Shown here piece after piece: positions 1-5,788 of a DNA stretch of 5,812 nt (position 1 is the stretch's first letter; each line of letters starts with the position of its first letter). Below the pieces are notes generated by a model, which worked only from the letters and a program-made list of their open reading frames with translations, was not told where the DNA came from and made no database searches. Made by a program: the position numbers and the translations under genes. Source of the stretch: SZUA-430 sp046153995 (GTDB lineage Bacteria > Pseudomonadota > Alphaproteobacteria > Micropepsales > Micropepsaceae); assembly GCA_046153995.1 (NCBI GenBank), contig JBJXEH010000248.1:1-5812 (forward strand), written 5' to 3'.

Positions 1-677
1 GGATAGGTTCGCTCTTCCGTGTTGCTCATATTCGCCGCGAGATACGCGCCGGCCGAAAAACCGATCACGCCGATCTTATGCGGATCGATCCCATACTTAG
101 ACGCCCGCTGCCGCAACAAACTCATTGCGCGCTGCGCATCTTCCAAACCCAAAAGCACCTTCGGCCGCTGCTGCTTGCCATTTTTCCTCGGCCACACTTG
201 CGGCGTCCGGTACTTCAAAACGGCGCAGGTCATACCCTGCTGGATCACCCAATCGCAGATCTCGGTACCTTCCAGATCGGTCGCCACCGCATAGAATCCA
301 CCGCCCGGCAAGACCAGCATCGCGGCGCCGGTGTTGCGCCCCTTCGGCCGGTAGATGGTCATGGTCGGTCGGGTGACATAAGTCGCCCAATGCCATTTCC
401 TGCCCCCGACAAGCGGCGAGCCATTGCCGGTCGCCTCGGGACGATCGCCGCTGTCGGGTTTCGCGAGTGGCACGTTCGAGGGCCAGAGCGGCACTTGCGT
501 ACCGCCAGGGGTAGGTTGCCAAACCCCTTCGCGTTCTATTTTCGGAACCCCGATTTTTGCAGTCCCGCGGTCAGCGCCAATCGCTTGACCACAAGCGACG
601 CCGGCAATGCCGATTGCAAACAACAGCGACGAACGAACAATCCAAATCCGCGGCAATTCCCGTTTCCTTACTTTCAC
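1..677 (-). CDS. Exported alpha/beta-hydrolase (esterase/lipase-like), 3' end beyond window
   Basis: About 225 residues are visible; the C-terminus lies outside the window. The N-terminus is basic, followed by a hydrophobic stretch (about residues 16-29, ending AGVACGQA), so it is probably a Sec-exported or lipid-anchored envelope protein; the Cys is only lipobox-like because Gly sits at -3. The hydrolase fold shows LPGGGFYA (about 123-130), a glycine-rich oxyanion-hole loop, and the nucleophile elbow GFSAG with Ser208. This pattern matches esterases of the acetyl-esterase/xylan-esterase type, but the substrate cannot be told, and the catalytic Asp and His would lie beyond the edge. GTG 677 forms a 4-nt GTGA overlap with the upstream gene's stop and has no clear Shine-Dalgarno, which suggests coupled translation. 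A rival start, TTG at 656, has AAGGA 8 nt upstream and gives a more typical signal peptide. Fold confident; start and substrate not. Confidence 0.85.
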   Translation of the reverse strand, partial: MKVRKRELPRIWIVRSSLLFAIGIAGVACGQAIGADRGTAKIGVPKIEREGVWQPTPGGTQVPLWPSNVPLAKPDSGDRPEATGNGSPLVGGRKWHWATYVTRPTMTIYRPKGRNTGAAMLVLPGGGFYAVATDLEGTEICDWVIQQGMTCAVLKYRTPQVWPRKNGKQQRPKVLLGLEDAQRAMSLLRQRASKYGIDPHKIGVIGFSAGAYLAANMSNTEERTY

Positions 678-1522
678 AAAGGCGTATTTGCGCTTGGCAG
701 CATCGTGAGGCTTAGCACGTAACCGAGAACCGCCCCGCCGCTGTAGCCGGCAACGGGCGTTGGATAATTACCGGCAGCTGCGGCGGCGATTGCGGCAAGC
801 CAGATTGCGCCGAACACGCAATAGGTTTGACGATTGCCGGCGTCGTACACCCATCCCGCGATTGCCGGCACAAGAAGGAGGATTGCGCCACCCAGCACGG
901 CCAAACCGGCGATGACGCTCACGTCGAAAGACGTGTAGAAAATCTGTTCTACAAAGGGCATTGCAGGAAGAGTGTCGGCTTGCGCGAGCGTTGCTGCAAA
1001 GCCGATTGCGCTGCCAATGAGCGCCGTCACCGTTAAACGATCGCGACGGAAAACCGTGAGCGCCGCCAACCCCGACACCAACATCGCAGACATGGCGCGG
1101 TCGGGCTGTATCGCGAGCGCAATCGCGGCCACGAGCACGCCCGCCGTCGAAAGAGCATCGCGAGAACCGGCAAAACCGGCGATCATGACGGGAAGCAAGA
1201 CGAGGCTGGGTTGAACAGTGAGGACACCCAAATCGATCCACCGGGCGGCACCCTCGACCCGATCCCCAAGCAAAGCGGTTGCAAGCAATGCAAGCGAGAG
1301 GACCAACGTGGCCGCACCGGACTGCCGCCTCAATGCCGGGCCGAGATGATCCAGCATCACCAAGATCAGCAGCCCCAACACGCACGCCCCGGCATTGATC
1401 ATGAGGTACGCCGCGGGTGCGCCGGCAATCATCATGTAAACGAGTCCCAGCCCCACGGCCCCGACAGCACATGCGACGCCGGTCCAGCGGGGGCGGCGCA
1501 GCAGTGACTCGAAGCGGCCCAT
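674..1522 (-). CDS. Divergent FtsW/RodA/SpoVE (SEDS)-like membrane protein, probably catalytically degenerate
   Basis: The 282-residue product has about ten hydrophobic segments, the number typical of SEDS peptidoglycan glycosyltransferases, but is shorter than their usual 370-400 residues. SEDS-like landmarks occur in order: GAARWIDLG (91-99) followed by VQPS (103-106), IQPD (138-141), YTSFD (196-200) before a hydrophobic helix, and a terminal PVAGYSGG (256-263) resembling the family's PFVSYGG. The family's Glu after QPS is Leu107, and the catalytic Asp of the TDF motif aligns with Ser198 (TSF), so polymerase activity is doubtful; a scaffold or regulatory role is inference. ATG 1522 is preferred because GGAG lies 10 nt upstream. 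The frame remains open to GTG 1642, but that 40-residue extension is Arg-rich and has no membrane segment. The stop overlaps the downstream hydrolase start, implying one operon. Family assignment is by eye and only moderately sure. Confidence 0.7.
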   Translation of the reverse strand: MGRFESLLRRPRWTGVACAVGAVGLGLVYMMIAGAPAAYLMINAGACVLGLLILVMLDHLGPALRRQSGAATLVLSLALLATALLGDRVEGAARWIDLGVLTVQPSLVLLPVMIAGFAGSRDALSTAGVLVAAIALAIQPDRAMSAMLVSGLAALTVFRRDRLTVTALIGSAIGFAATLAQADTLPAMPFVEQIFYTSFDVSVIAGLAVLGGAILLLVPAIAGWVYDAGNRQTYCVFGAIWLAAIAAAAAGNYPTPVAGYSGGAVLGYVLSLTMLPSANTPL

Positions 1523-1741
1523 TTTAGTTTTTCTCCAAATTGCGACAGGTGATCGCGTCCCCCGGCTGCGAAACAAAAGCCTGAGACCGCGGGCGCCCTC
1601 GTCCACCCTTTGAGGGCTTGTTTCGTCCGGCGAGTTCATCACGTGTCACCGGAATCCCAACTGTATGTGCTATCGCGCCGAGCTGCTAATGAGTAAGCTA
1701 TTGCTGCATTCGTGCATACGCGTGAGAGTTCAATACGGCGC
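1523..1741. other. Divergent intergenic region
   Basis: About 220 bp separate the minus-strand SEDS-like gene from the plus-strand membrane protein, so promoters for both should lie here. The only convincing element is the GGAG Shine-Dalgarno (complement of 1533-1536) serving ATG 1522. A CACGTG palindrome lies at 1640-1645, but I cannot tie it to a regulator. I see no clear -35/-10 pair, RNA gene or repeat. Part of the region (1523-1642) is open in frame with the SEDS-like gene and could be coding if that gene starts at GTG 1642. Confidence 0.4.
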
Positions 1742-2713
1742 ATGGGATCCTCAAATCGCTCCAGCTGGGTGCTGCCAAGTCTCTTATTGTCCGTGCTGCT
1801 GAACGTTGCGGGTCTTAGCTCACTGGCGCGTGGCCTCGTCGAGTGGCAAGGTTATTTCCTGTTGGTGGTCGAGACATATCAAGATGTGCGCAACTCAGTC
1901 GCCGCACTATTTGTTGAACCACTCTTACCCGCTTCCTGGACGCCCATCGCAGGGCCGGTCAAAGATGCGGCTCTCTTGTTGTCACTTACCTACTTCTCGC
2001 GAAAGGCTTTCGCATGGATGCTCTCTGTTCCCCTTGCGCAGCTTCGTCACGCGACGGAGGTGGAGAATGAGCGTAGGCGAGACGAAGCGTTGGGCGATAT
2101 CCAGGCAGAGGTTAGCAGGCACGAAGATCTCGGTGGCCCGGACCAACTTTCGCAGCCCCGAACGCTTAGCTCGATTTTCCAGGCGTTTGGTTCGATAGAG
2201 TCTTACAAACTACTCTTAGGGATCATATTCGGGACTGTTTGCGCTGTCGTACTGTCTTTCGCCTCTCGATATTTCGAACCAATAGACATTCCAGTTTACG
2301 GTTTGCTCCTCATTTTCCCTGTATTTGGTGTTGCCCTCATTCTGTTGCTGGTGATGAGCACGATGACCGAAAACACAGGTCCTGCCGACACTAGCCAAGC
2401 CGGGCGATCACAATCGTTCACCTCGACGGCACTTCGAGGTCTTCTGTACCTTGTTGGGTTTTGCGCCGTAGGAGCCGCTGTGCTTGCGCTGCTTTTTCAA
2501 ACCGCTGAGGCTATGAGCATCTATGAGAGCGGTTTACTTCTGACAACTGCAGCCGCGTTTTCATACGTTGCAGCAATTGGCTTTGGCATAGCTGACGCCA
2601 AACGACTTGCACGAACTGAACGCGAGTTTACGCTCAGTGTGGCGCTAATGGTGGCGCCTGTTCTTCTTTTTGCCTTGGCGGTGTTTGTTCAATGGCAGCT
2701 GTCTACGCTCTAG
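1742..2713 (+). CDS. Polytopic membrane protein of unknown function
   Basis: I do not recognise this 323-residue protein. From ATG 1742 it has a hydrophobic segment near the N-terminus (about 10-29), a weaker one (about 76-96), then a charged, probably cytoplasmic stretch (about 100-150, rich in Glu and Arg). Five further membrane segments follow at about 155-175, 182-204, 231-252, 264-285 and 296-318. No enzymatic or transporter motif is visible. GTG 1712 would add ten residues; neither start has a good Shine-Dalgarno, so the start is uncertain. The gene is visibly more AT-rich than recJ and uses TTA and ATA codons that its neighbours avoid, suggesting recent acquisition. It stands alone between a divergent promoter region and a convergent toxin-antitoxin pair. 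The long uninterrupted frame and coherent membrane pattern make it a real gene; its role is unknown. Confidence 0.75.
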   Translation: MGSSNRSSWVLPSLLLSVLLNVAGLSSLARGLVEWQGYFLLVVETYQDVRNSVAALFVEPLLPASWTPIAGPVKDAALLLSLTYFSRKAFAWMLSVPLAQLRHATEVENERRRDEALGDIQAEVSRHEDLGGPDQLSQPRTLSSIFQAFGSIESYKLLLGIIFGTVCAVVLSFASRYFEPIDIPVYGLLLIFPVFGVALILLLVMSTMTENTGPADTSQAGRSQSFTSTALRGLLYLVGFCAVGAAVLALLFQTAEAMSIYESGLLLTTAAAFSYVAAIGFGIADAKRLARTEREFTLSVALMVAPVLLFALAVFVQWQLSTL

Positions 2714-2822
2714 CGCTTGTCAATCGGTCCGCGGGCCGACGCAGATAAGGCTCGCGGTTCGGCGCTTTGCGAAGCATCGTGAACAGGTCGGCGTGTTCGC
2801 AAATTGAAACATGCGGTGCCGT

Positions 2823-3242
2823 CTACCGCGCGTCAGGATACACCAGCGTTAGCGGCGTGCGGCCGTGTTTGCGATAGACGGTGAAGTCCGAGTCGAGCGT
2901 CAGGACCGTGTGGCCCTCGTGCAGCTCGGCCATGCGCACGACGCAGGCGTCGGCCAACGACATCGGCGTGTCGCGATATTTGCGCAGAAGCTTGCGCAGT
3001 TCTTCGACGTGATCCTCGACGCGAAACGCCATGGCGAGCGCGCCGTTCTGGAAGAGTTCGAGCAATGTATCTTGGGCTTTCGGGAAGCGGGAAAGCAGAT
3101 AGGACGCCTCGGTGAGCACTGGTTCGCACACGAACAGCGGTGCTTCCAATCCCTCCACGCGCGCCGCGACCCAGTCGTGATGGCGTTCCGACCTGTCGAA
3201 GAAGGCGACGAGCGGCCCGGTATCAACTATCGCGCGAGTCAC
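2823..3242 (-). CDS. vapC: VapC-type PIN-domain toxin ribonuclease
   Basis: The 139-residue product is the usual length of a single PIN domain. The acidic residues that bind the catalytic metal are all visible: Asp7 in IVDTGPLVAFFD, Glu45 in VLTEASYLL, Asp98 in SLADACVV and Asp117/Asp119 in TLDSDF. VapC proteins are Mg-dependent endoribonucleases that cleave tRNA or rRNA when freed from their antitoxin; the target here cannot be read. The GTG start at 3242 has GGAAGG 8 nt upstream, inside the 3' end of vapB, and the two genes overlap by 20 nt, so translation is probably coupled and the antitoxin is made first. The active site looks intact, so this is likely a working toxin. It faces the upstream membrane-protein gene tail to tail, with about 109 bp between them and no convincing terminator. 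Confidence 0.92.
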   Translation of the reverse strand: MTRAIVDTGPLVAFFDRSERHHDWVAARVEGLEAPLFVCEPVLTEASYLLSRFPKAQDTLLELFQNGALAMAFRVEDHVEELRKLLRKYRDTPMSLADACVVRMAELHEGHTVLTLDSDFTVYRKHGRTPLTLVYPDAR

Positions 3243-3477
3243 GTCCGAAGCCTTCCAAATGCTTTGGGTTACTGGCGAGATCGGCGGCGTCCGATGCCAC
3301 GCTACCGCGCGCGCCTTCCATCAAGCGGGCCAACCGCGAGCGTTTCGGCTTCCGCGGCGTGCTGAGAACCAGGTGCAGGCCTTCCTCGACCAAGTCCTTA
3401 AGCTTGCGGCCGCGCTGCGCCGCTTCGGCCTTCGCGCGGCGGTAGAGTTCGTCCGGCACTTCGATCGTCGTCTTCAT
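3223..3477 (-). CDS. vapB: VapB-type ribbon-helix-helix antitoxin
   Basis: This is an 84-residue protein. Residues 1-37 have the ribbon-helix-helix pattern: a short beta strand (MKTTIEVPDE) followed by two amphipathic helices with many Lys, Arg and Glu. The fold dimerises and binds operator DNA. The C-terminal part (about 41-84) is polar and probably disordered until it wraps the VapC active site. ATG 3477 is chosen because GAGGGA lies 9 nt upstream and the fold begins at once. The frame stays open to 3618, but the extra 47 residues would read through the 8-bp repeat and are unlikely to be protein. It is first in a vapB-vapC operon that is probably autorepressed from the region just upstream. 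Confidence 0.9.
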   Translation of the reverse strand: MKTTIEVPDELYRRAKAEAAQRGRKLKDLVEEGLHLVLSTPRKPKRSRLARLMEGARGSVASDAADLASNPKHLEGFGRDSRDS

Positions 3478-3490
3478 GTTCTGCGGTCCC

Positions 3491-3501
3491 TCGGACTCCG
3501 A
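3491..3501. promoter_or_regulatory. 11-bp palindrome next to the vapB ribosome binding site
   Basis: TCGGA-C-TCCGA is a perfect 5+1+5 inverted repeat lying 13 bp upstream of the vapB ATG and partly covering its Shine-Dalgarno region. VapB-type ribbon-helix-helix proteins commonly repress their own operon through such short palindromes, so this is a candidate operator. Short palindromes also occur by chance in GC-rich DNA; the assignment rests on position. Confidence 0.35.
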
Positions 3502-3504
3502 AAC

Positions 3505-3536
3505 CCATATAACCATAAAACCATAAAACCATAAAG
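3505..3536. repeat. Four tandem copies of an 8-bp unit in the vapBC promoter region
   Basis: The units read CCATATAA, CCATAAAA, CCATAAAA and CCATAAAG: two identical copies flanked by copies with one or two changes. The array begins 28 bp upstream of the vapB ATG and is strongly AT-rich inside GC-rich surroundings. Read on the minus strand it covers the expected promoter: TATATG could be the -10, with TTATGG 17 bp further upstream as a weak -35. Gain or loss of a unit would shift promoter spacing by 8 bp. There are no spacers, so this is not a CRISPR array. Confidence 0.85.
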
Positions 3537-3602
3537 CTGGAAATACGTCGGCGGGCTCGATGGCGGCCCAAGAAGGTTTTCCGCCCTCAAGTGCCTCTTT
3601 CC

Positions 3603-3631
3603 TTGCTTTTGTTCGCATTTTGTTCTATAAC
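3603..3631 (+). promoter_or_regulatory. Putative LexA-controlled promoter with GTTC-N7-GTTC SOS box
   Basis: GTTC at 3611-3614 and GTTC at 3622-3625 are separated by exactly 7 nt. This is the direct-repeat SOS box bound by LexA in Alphaproteobacteria such as Rhodobacter, Sinorhizobium and Caulobacter. It sits wholly inside the 17-bp spacer between TTGCTT (3603-3608, -35 candidate, 3 of 6 consensus) and TATAAC (3626-3631, -10 candidate, 5 of 6), where a repressor would block polymerase. Transcription would start near 3638 and run towards recJ, whose ATG is about 235 nt downstream. The box is seen directly; LexA binding and recJ as target are inference. The minus-strand vapBC operon, 133 bp away, is a less likely target. 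Confidence 0.65.
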
Positions 3632-3685
3632 CGTCACCTACCAAAACCGATGGCTCGATGACAATCGAAGAAAGACTCGCTGCGG

Positions 3686-3755
3686 TGTACCCGGCCCTCC
3701 AAACCAAGATTTGGCGGCGCGCAGCCGCGTTTTCTCCAGCTAACTTACGGGTACA
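3686..3755 (+). promoter_or_regulatory. Possible RNA hairpin in the recJ leader
   Basis: TGTACCCG (3686-3693) and CGGGTACA (3748-3755) are perfect 8-nt complements with a 54-nt loop. The right arm could instead pair through GGGTAC (3749-3754) with GTACCC (3784-3789) downstream, so two exclusive folds are conceivable. No U-run follows either, and it matches no riboswitch that I recognise. The long loop makes chance pairing quite possible. Confidence 0.2.
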
Positions 3756-3873
3756 TGGGGTTGTTCGCTCAAATTCGGATCCGGTACCCCCCTTGGCCGT
3801 TGTCCACCGTGTAAGTCCCGCGCGACTGCCGCGGCCACTCCCGCCCAGGGCTAAGACCGGCAACAATACGAAA

Positions 3874-5670
3874 ATGACCGCAACCGCCAAGCACCTCACG
3901 GCTGACGAGCCCGCCTACCTCAACGTCGCGCGCTCGGCGCTCGGCCGGCGCTGGGTCGAGCGCGCGCACGATCCCTCGCAGGCACTCGCCCTCGCGCAAC
4001 GTCTGAAGACGGCGGAGATCGTTGGCCGTCTGCTCGTCGGCCGAGGCGTCGATCCGGCGCACGCGGAGAGCTACCTTAACCCGTCGCTCAAGACCGACCT
4101 TCCGAACCCCAGCATCGTCAAAGACATGGACGCCGCCGCTGCGCGCCTTGCCGACGCGGTGCAGAAGGGCGAACGCATTGCGATCTTCGGGGACTACGAC
4201 GTTGATGGCGCGACCTCATCGGCACTGCTCGCGCGCTACCTCCGCGGCGCGGGCGCTGATGCCACCATCTACATCCCTGATCGGATTAGCGAAGGCTACG
4301 GCCCGAACATTCCGGCGATGACGAAACTCGCGCGCGACGGCGCGAAAGTCATCGTCACCGTCGATTGCGGCACGCAAGCCCACGCCGCGCTCGCCGCCGC
4401 GAAGGCCGAAGGCGCGGACGTCGTCATCTGCGACCACCACTTGCCCGGCGAAACGTTGCCCGAAGCGTTCGCCATCGCAAACCCGAACCGCCACGACGAC
4501 ACGTCGGACTTGGGCCAGCTCGCAGCGGTGGGTGTGGCGTTCCTGCTCTGCGTCGCGTTGAACCGCACGCTCCGCGACATCGGTTGGTTCGGCGTGCGCG
4601 AAGAGCCGGACCTACGCAAGTGGTTGAGCATCGTAGCGCTCGGCACCGTTGCCGATGTCGTACCGCTCACGGGCGTCAACCGCGCGTTCGTCATGCGCGG
4701 CCTCGTCGGCGCGCGCGAGTCCGTTGCCGGCATCACCGCGTTGATGGATGTGGCAGGCTTGAAAGACAAGCTCGAGCCCTACCATCTGGGCTTCGTGCTC
4801 GGCCCCCGCGTCAACGCCGGCGGAAGGGTAGGGCGCTGCGATCTCGGCGCGCGCTTGCTATCGACCGACGATGCGGATGAAGCGGCGGCCATCGCGCGCG
4901 AACTCGACGTGCTGAACCAGCAACGGCGAGAGATCGAACAAGGCGTCCTCGACGAAGCCATCGCCACCGTCGAACACGACGCCGCAATCCGTGGCGCGCC
5001 GGTCATCGTCGTCGGCCGCGAAGGCTGGCACCCGGGCGTCATCGGCATCGTTGCGGGCCGCCTGAAGGAGCGCTACGGCAAACCCGCTATCGTGATCGCA
5101 ATCAACGAGGGCGTCGGCAAAGGCTCCGGCCGTTCCGTCAACGGCGTCGATCTGGGCAGCGCCATCGTCGCCGCGCGCGAAGCAGGCGTCCTGGTGAATG
5201 GCGGCGGCCACGCGATGGCGGCGGGACTCACAATCGAGCCCGGCCGCATCGAAGCCCTCGCCGCGTTCCTGGGCGAGGCCCTCGGCGCCGACTGCACGGC
5301 CGCATCCGAAGGCAAACACTTAACCTTCGACGGCGCTGTCTCGCCGGGCGGCGCGACAGCCGATCTCTGCGCGCTCATCGCCCGCTGCGGCCCATTCGGC
5401 GCCGGCAATCCGGAGCCGTTGTTCGCCATCCCCGCCGTCAAGGTGAACTTCGCCGCCATCGTCGGCGAGCAGCACGTCCGCTGCGTCCTCACATCGGCCG
5501 ACGGCGCACGCCTGAACGCCATCGCCTTCCGCGCACTGCAATCCGAACTCGGCCCTACACTGCTCAACAGCAAAGGCCGCCCGCTGCACATCGCAGCGTC
5601 GCTAAAGGCGGAAGAGTGGAACGGAAACCTGCGCGTCCAAGCGATGATCCGCGACGCGGCGGTTGCGTGA
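3874..5670 (+). CDS. recJ: Single-stranded-DNA-specific 5'-3' exonuclease RecJ
   Basis: RecJ degrades single-stranded DNA from the 5' end in recombinational repair, mismatch repair and rescue of stalled forks, in the cytoplasm. The 598-residue product is full family length. The DHH-domain motifs are present in order: GDYDVDG (106-112) with its Asp triad, VDCGT (163-167), DHH (187-189) and GTVADVVPL (257-265). The DHHA1 half shows GWHPGVIGIVAGRL (384-397), GSGRS (417-421) and NGGGHAMAAG (442-451). Residues from about 484 form the OB-like C-terminal domain. All metal ligands expected from the family are intact. ATG 3874 is chosen because the conserved protein begins soon after; its Shine-Dalgarno is poor. 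The open frame reaches back to 3658, giving a possible 670-residue form I consider unlikely. An SOS-box promoter about 240 bp upstream may control it. It ends 4 nt from a convergent tRNA gene. Confidence 0.97.
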   Translation: MTATAKHLTADEPAYLNVARSALGRRWVERAHDPSQALALAQRLKTAEIVGRLLVGRGVDPAHAESYLNPSLKTDLPNPSIVKDMDAAAARLADAVQKGERIAIFGDYDVDGATSSALLARYLRGAGADATIYIPDRISEGYGPNIPAMTKLARDGAKVIVTVDCGTQAHAALAAAKAEGADVVICDHHLPGETLPEAFAIANPNRHDDTSDLGQLAAVGVAFLLCVALNRTLRDIGWFGVREEPDLRKWLSIVALGTVADVVPLTGVNRAFVMRGLVGARESVAGITALMDVAGLKDKLEPYHLGFVLGPRVNAGGRVGRCDLGARLLSTDDADEAAAIARELDVLNQQRREIEQGVLDEAIATVEHDAAIRGAPVIVVGREGWHPGVIGIVAGRLKERYGKPAIVIAINEGVGKGSGRSVNGVDLGSAIVAAREAGVLVNGGGHAMAAGLTIEPGRIEALAAFLGEALGADCTAASEGKHLTFDGAVSPGGATADLCALIARCGPFGAGNPEPLFAIPAVKVNFAAIVGEQHVRCVLTSADGARLNAIAFRALQSELGPTLLNSKGRPLHIAASLKAEEWNGNLRVQAMIRDAAVA

Positions 5671-5674
5671 AGAC

Positions 5675-5749
5675 TGGCGCGCCCTAGGGGAGTCGAACCC
5701 CTCTTGCAAGATTGAAAATCTTGAGTCCTAACCGATAGACGAAGGGCGC
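5675..5749 (-). tRNA. tRNA-Glu (anticodon UUC)
   Basis: The 75-nt minus-strand gene folds as a standard cloverleaf. The acceptor stem GCGCCCT pairs with AGGGCGC, the anticodon stem CAAGA/TCTTG encloses loop TTTTCAA with anticodon TTC, and the T-arm is AGGGG-TTCGACT-CCCCT. The discriminator base is G and CCA is encoded (complement of 5675-5677). UUC reads both GAA and GAG. It lies tail to tail with recJ, separated by 4 nt, and I see no intrinsic terminator after it, so its primary transcript probably runs antisense into the recJ 3' end before processing. Confidence 0.97.
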
Positions 5750-5761
5750 GGAACGGCGGTT

Positions 5762-5788
5762 TCTATAGGGCGAAGGCCCCCGAAGCAA
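5762..5788 (-). promoter_or_regulatory. Probable promoter of tRNA-Glu
   Basis: On the minus strand TATAGA (complement of 5762-5767) lies 12 nt before the tRNA 5' end, and TTGCTT (complement of 5783-5788) lies 15 bp further upstream. The -10 is good, the -35 partial and the spacing short, so the -10 is the firmer half. Transcription would begin within a few bases of the mature 5' end. The rest of the edge to 5812 holds nothing else I can recognise. Confidence 0.5.

Larger units (their letters stand above)
3478..3873. other. Gene-free control region between vapB and recJ
   Basis: No confident gene lies in these 396 bp. The left part carries the vapBC palindrome and 8-bp repeats, the middle carries a forward promoter with an SOS box (3603-3631), and the right part is an apparent recJ leader. 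A three-codon reading frame (ATG 3650 to TGA 3661) overlaps by ATGA an ATG at 3658, from which the frame is open into recJ without a stop. The peptide this would add, 72 residues rich in Pro and Arg in its second half, has no recognisable fold and no Shine-Dalgarno, so I treat it as leader rather than coding sequence. Confidence 0.6.

Noticed and set aside
78..722. 214-residue plus-strand open frame opposite the hydrolase
   Set aside because: The minus-strand frame carries a signal peptide and an intact nucleophile elbow; the plus-strand frame is rich in Arg and Pro without a domain.
1523..1642. 40-residue N-terminal extension of the SEDS-like protein from GTG 1642
   Set aside because: It is Arg-rich, has no membrane segment and no ribosome binding site, whereas ATG 1522 has GGAG 10 nt upstream; kept only as an alternative.
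2724..2739. Inverted repeat TCGGTCC-GC-GGGCCGA as a terminator between the membrane protein and vapC
   Set aside because: The loop is too short, one pair is a wobble, and no T-run follows on either strand.
3505..3536. CRISPR array
   Set aside because: The units are only 8 bp, directly abutting and without spacers.
3776..3790. Adjacent BamHI and KpnI sites suggesting a vector junction
   Set aside because: Two six-base palindromes side by side can occur by chance, and the flanking sequence shows no vector or polylinker continuation.
3658..3873. N-terminal extension giving a 670-residue RecJ
   Set aside because: The frame is open but has no Shine-Dalgarno, no recognisable fold and a Pro/Arg-rich composition unlike the RecJ N-terminus; ATG 3874 gives the normal family length.
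3474..3899. 141-residue minus-strand open frame across the vapB-recJ gap
   Set aside because: It crosses the SOS promoter and the 8-bp repeat, reads as low-quality protein with repeat-derived Tyr/Gly/Phe/Trp runs, and has no supporting start signal.
4296..4769. Minus-strand open frames opposite recJ (for example 157 residues here, 172 residues at 5073-5591)
   Set aside because: They are shadows of a GC-rich coding gene; their composition shows no recognisable domain and recJ fully explains the region.
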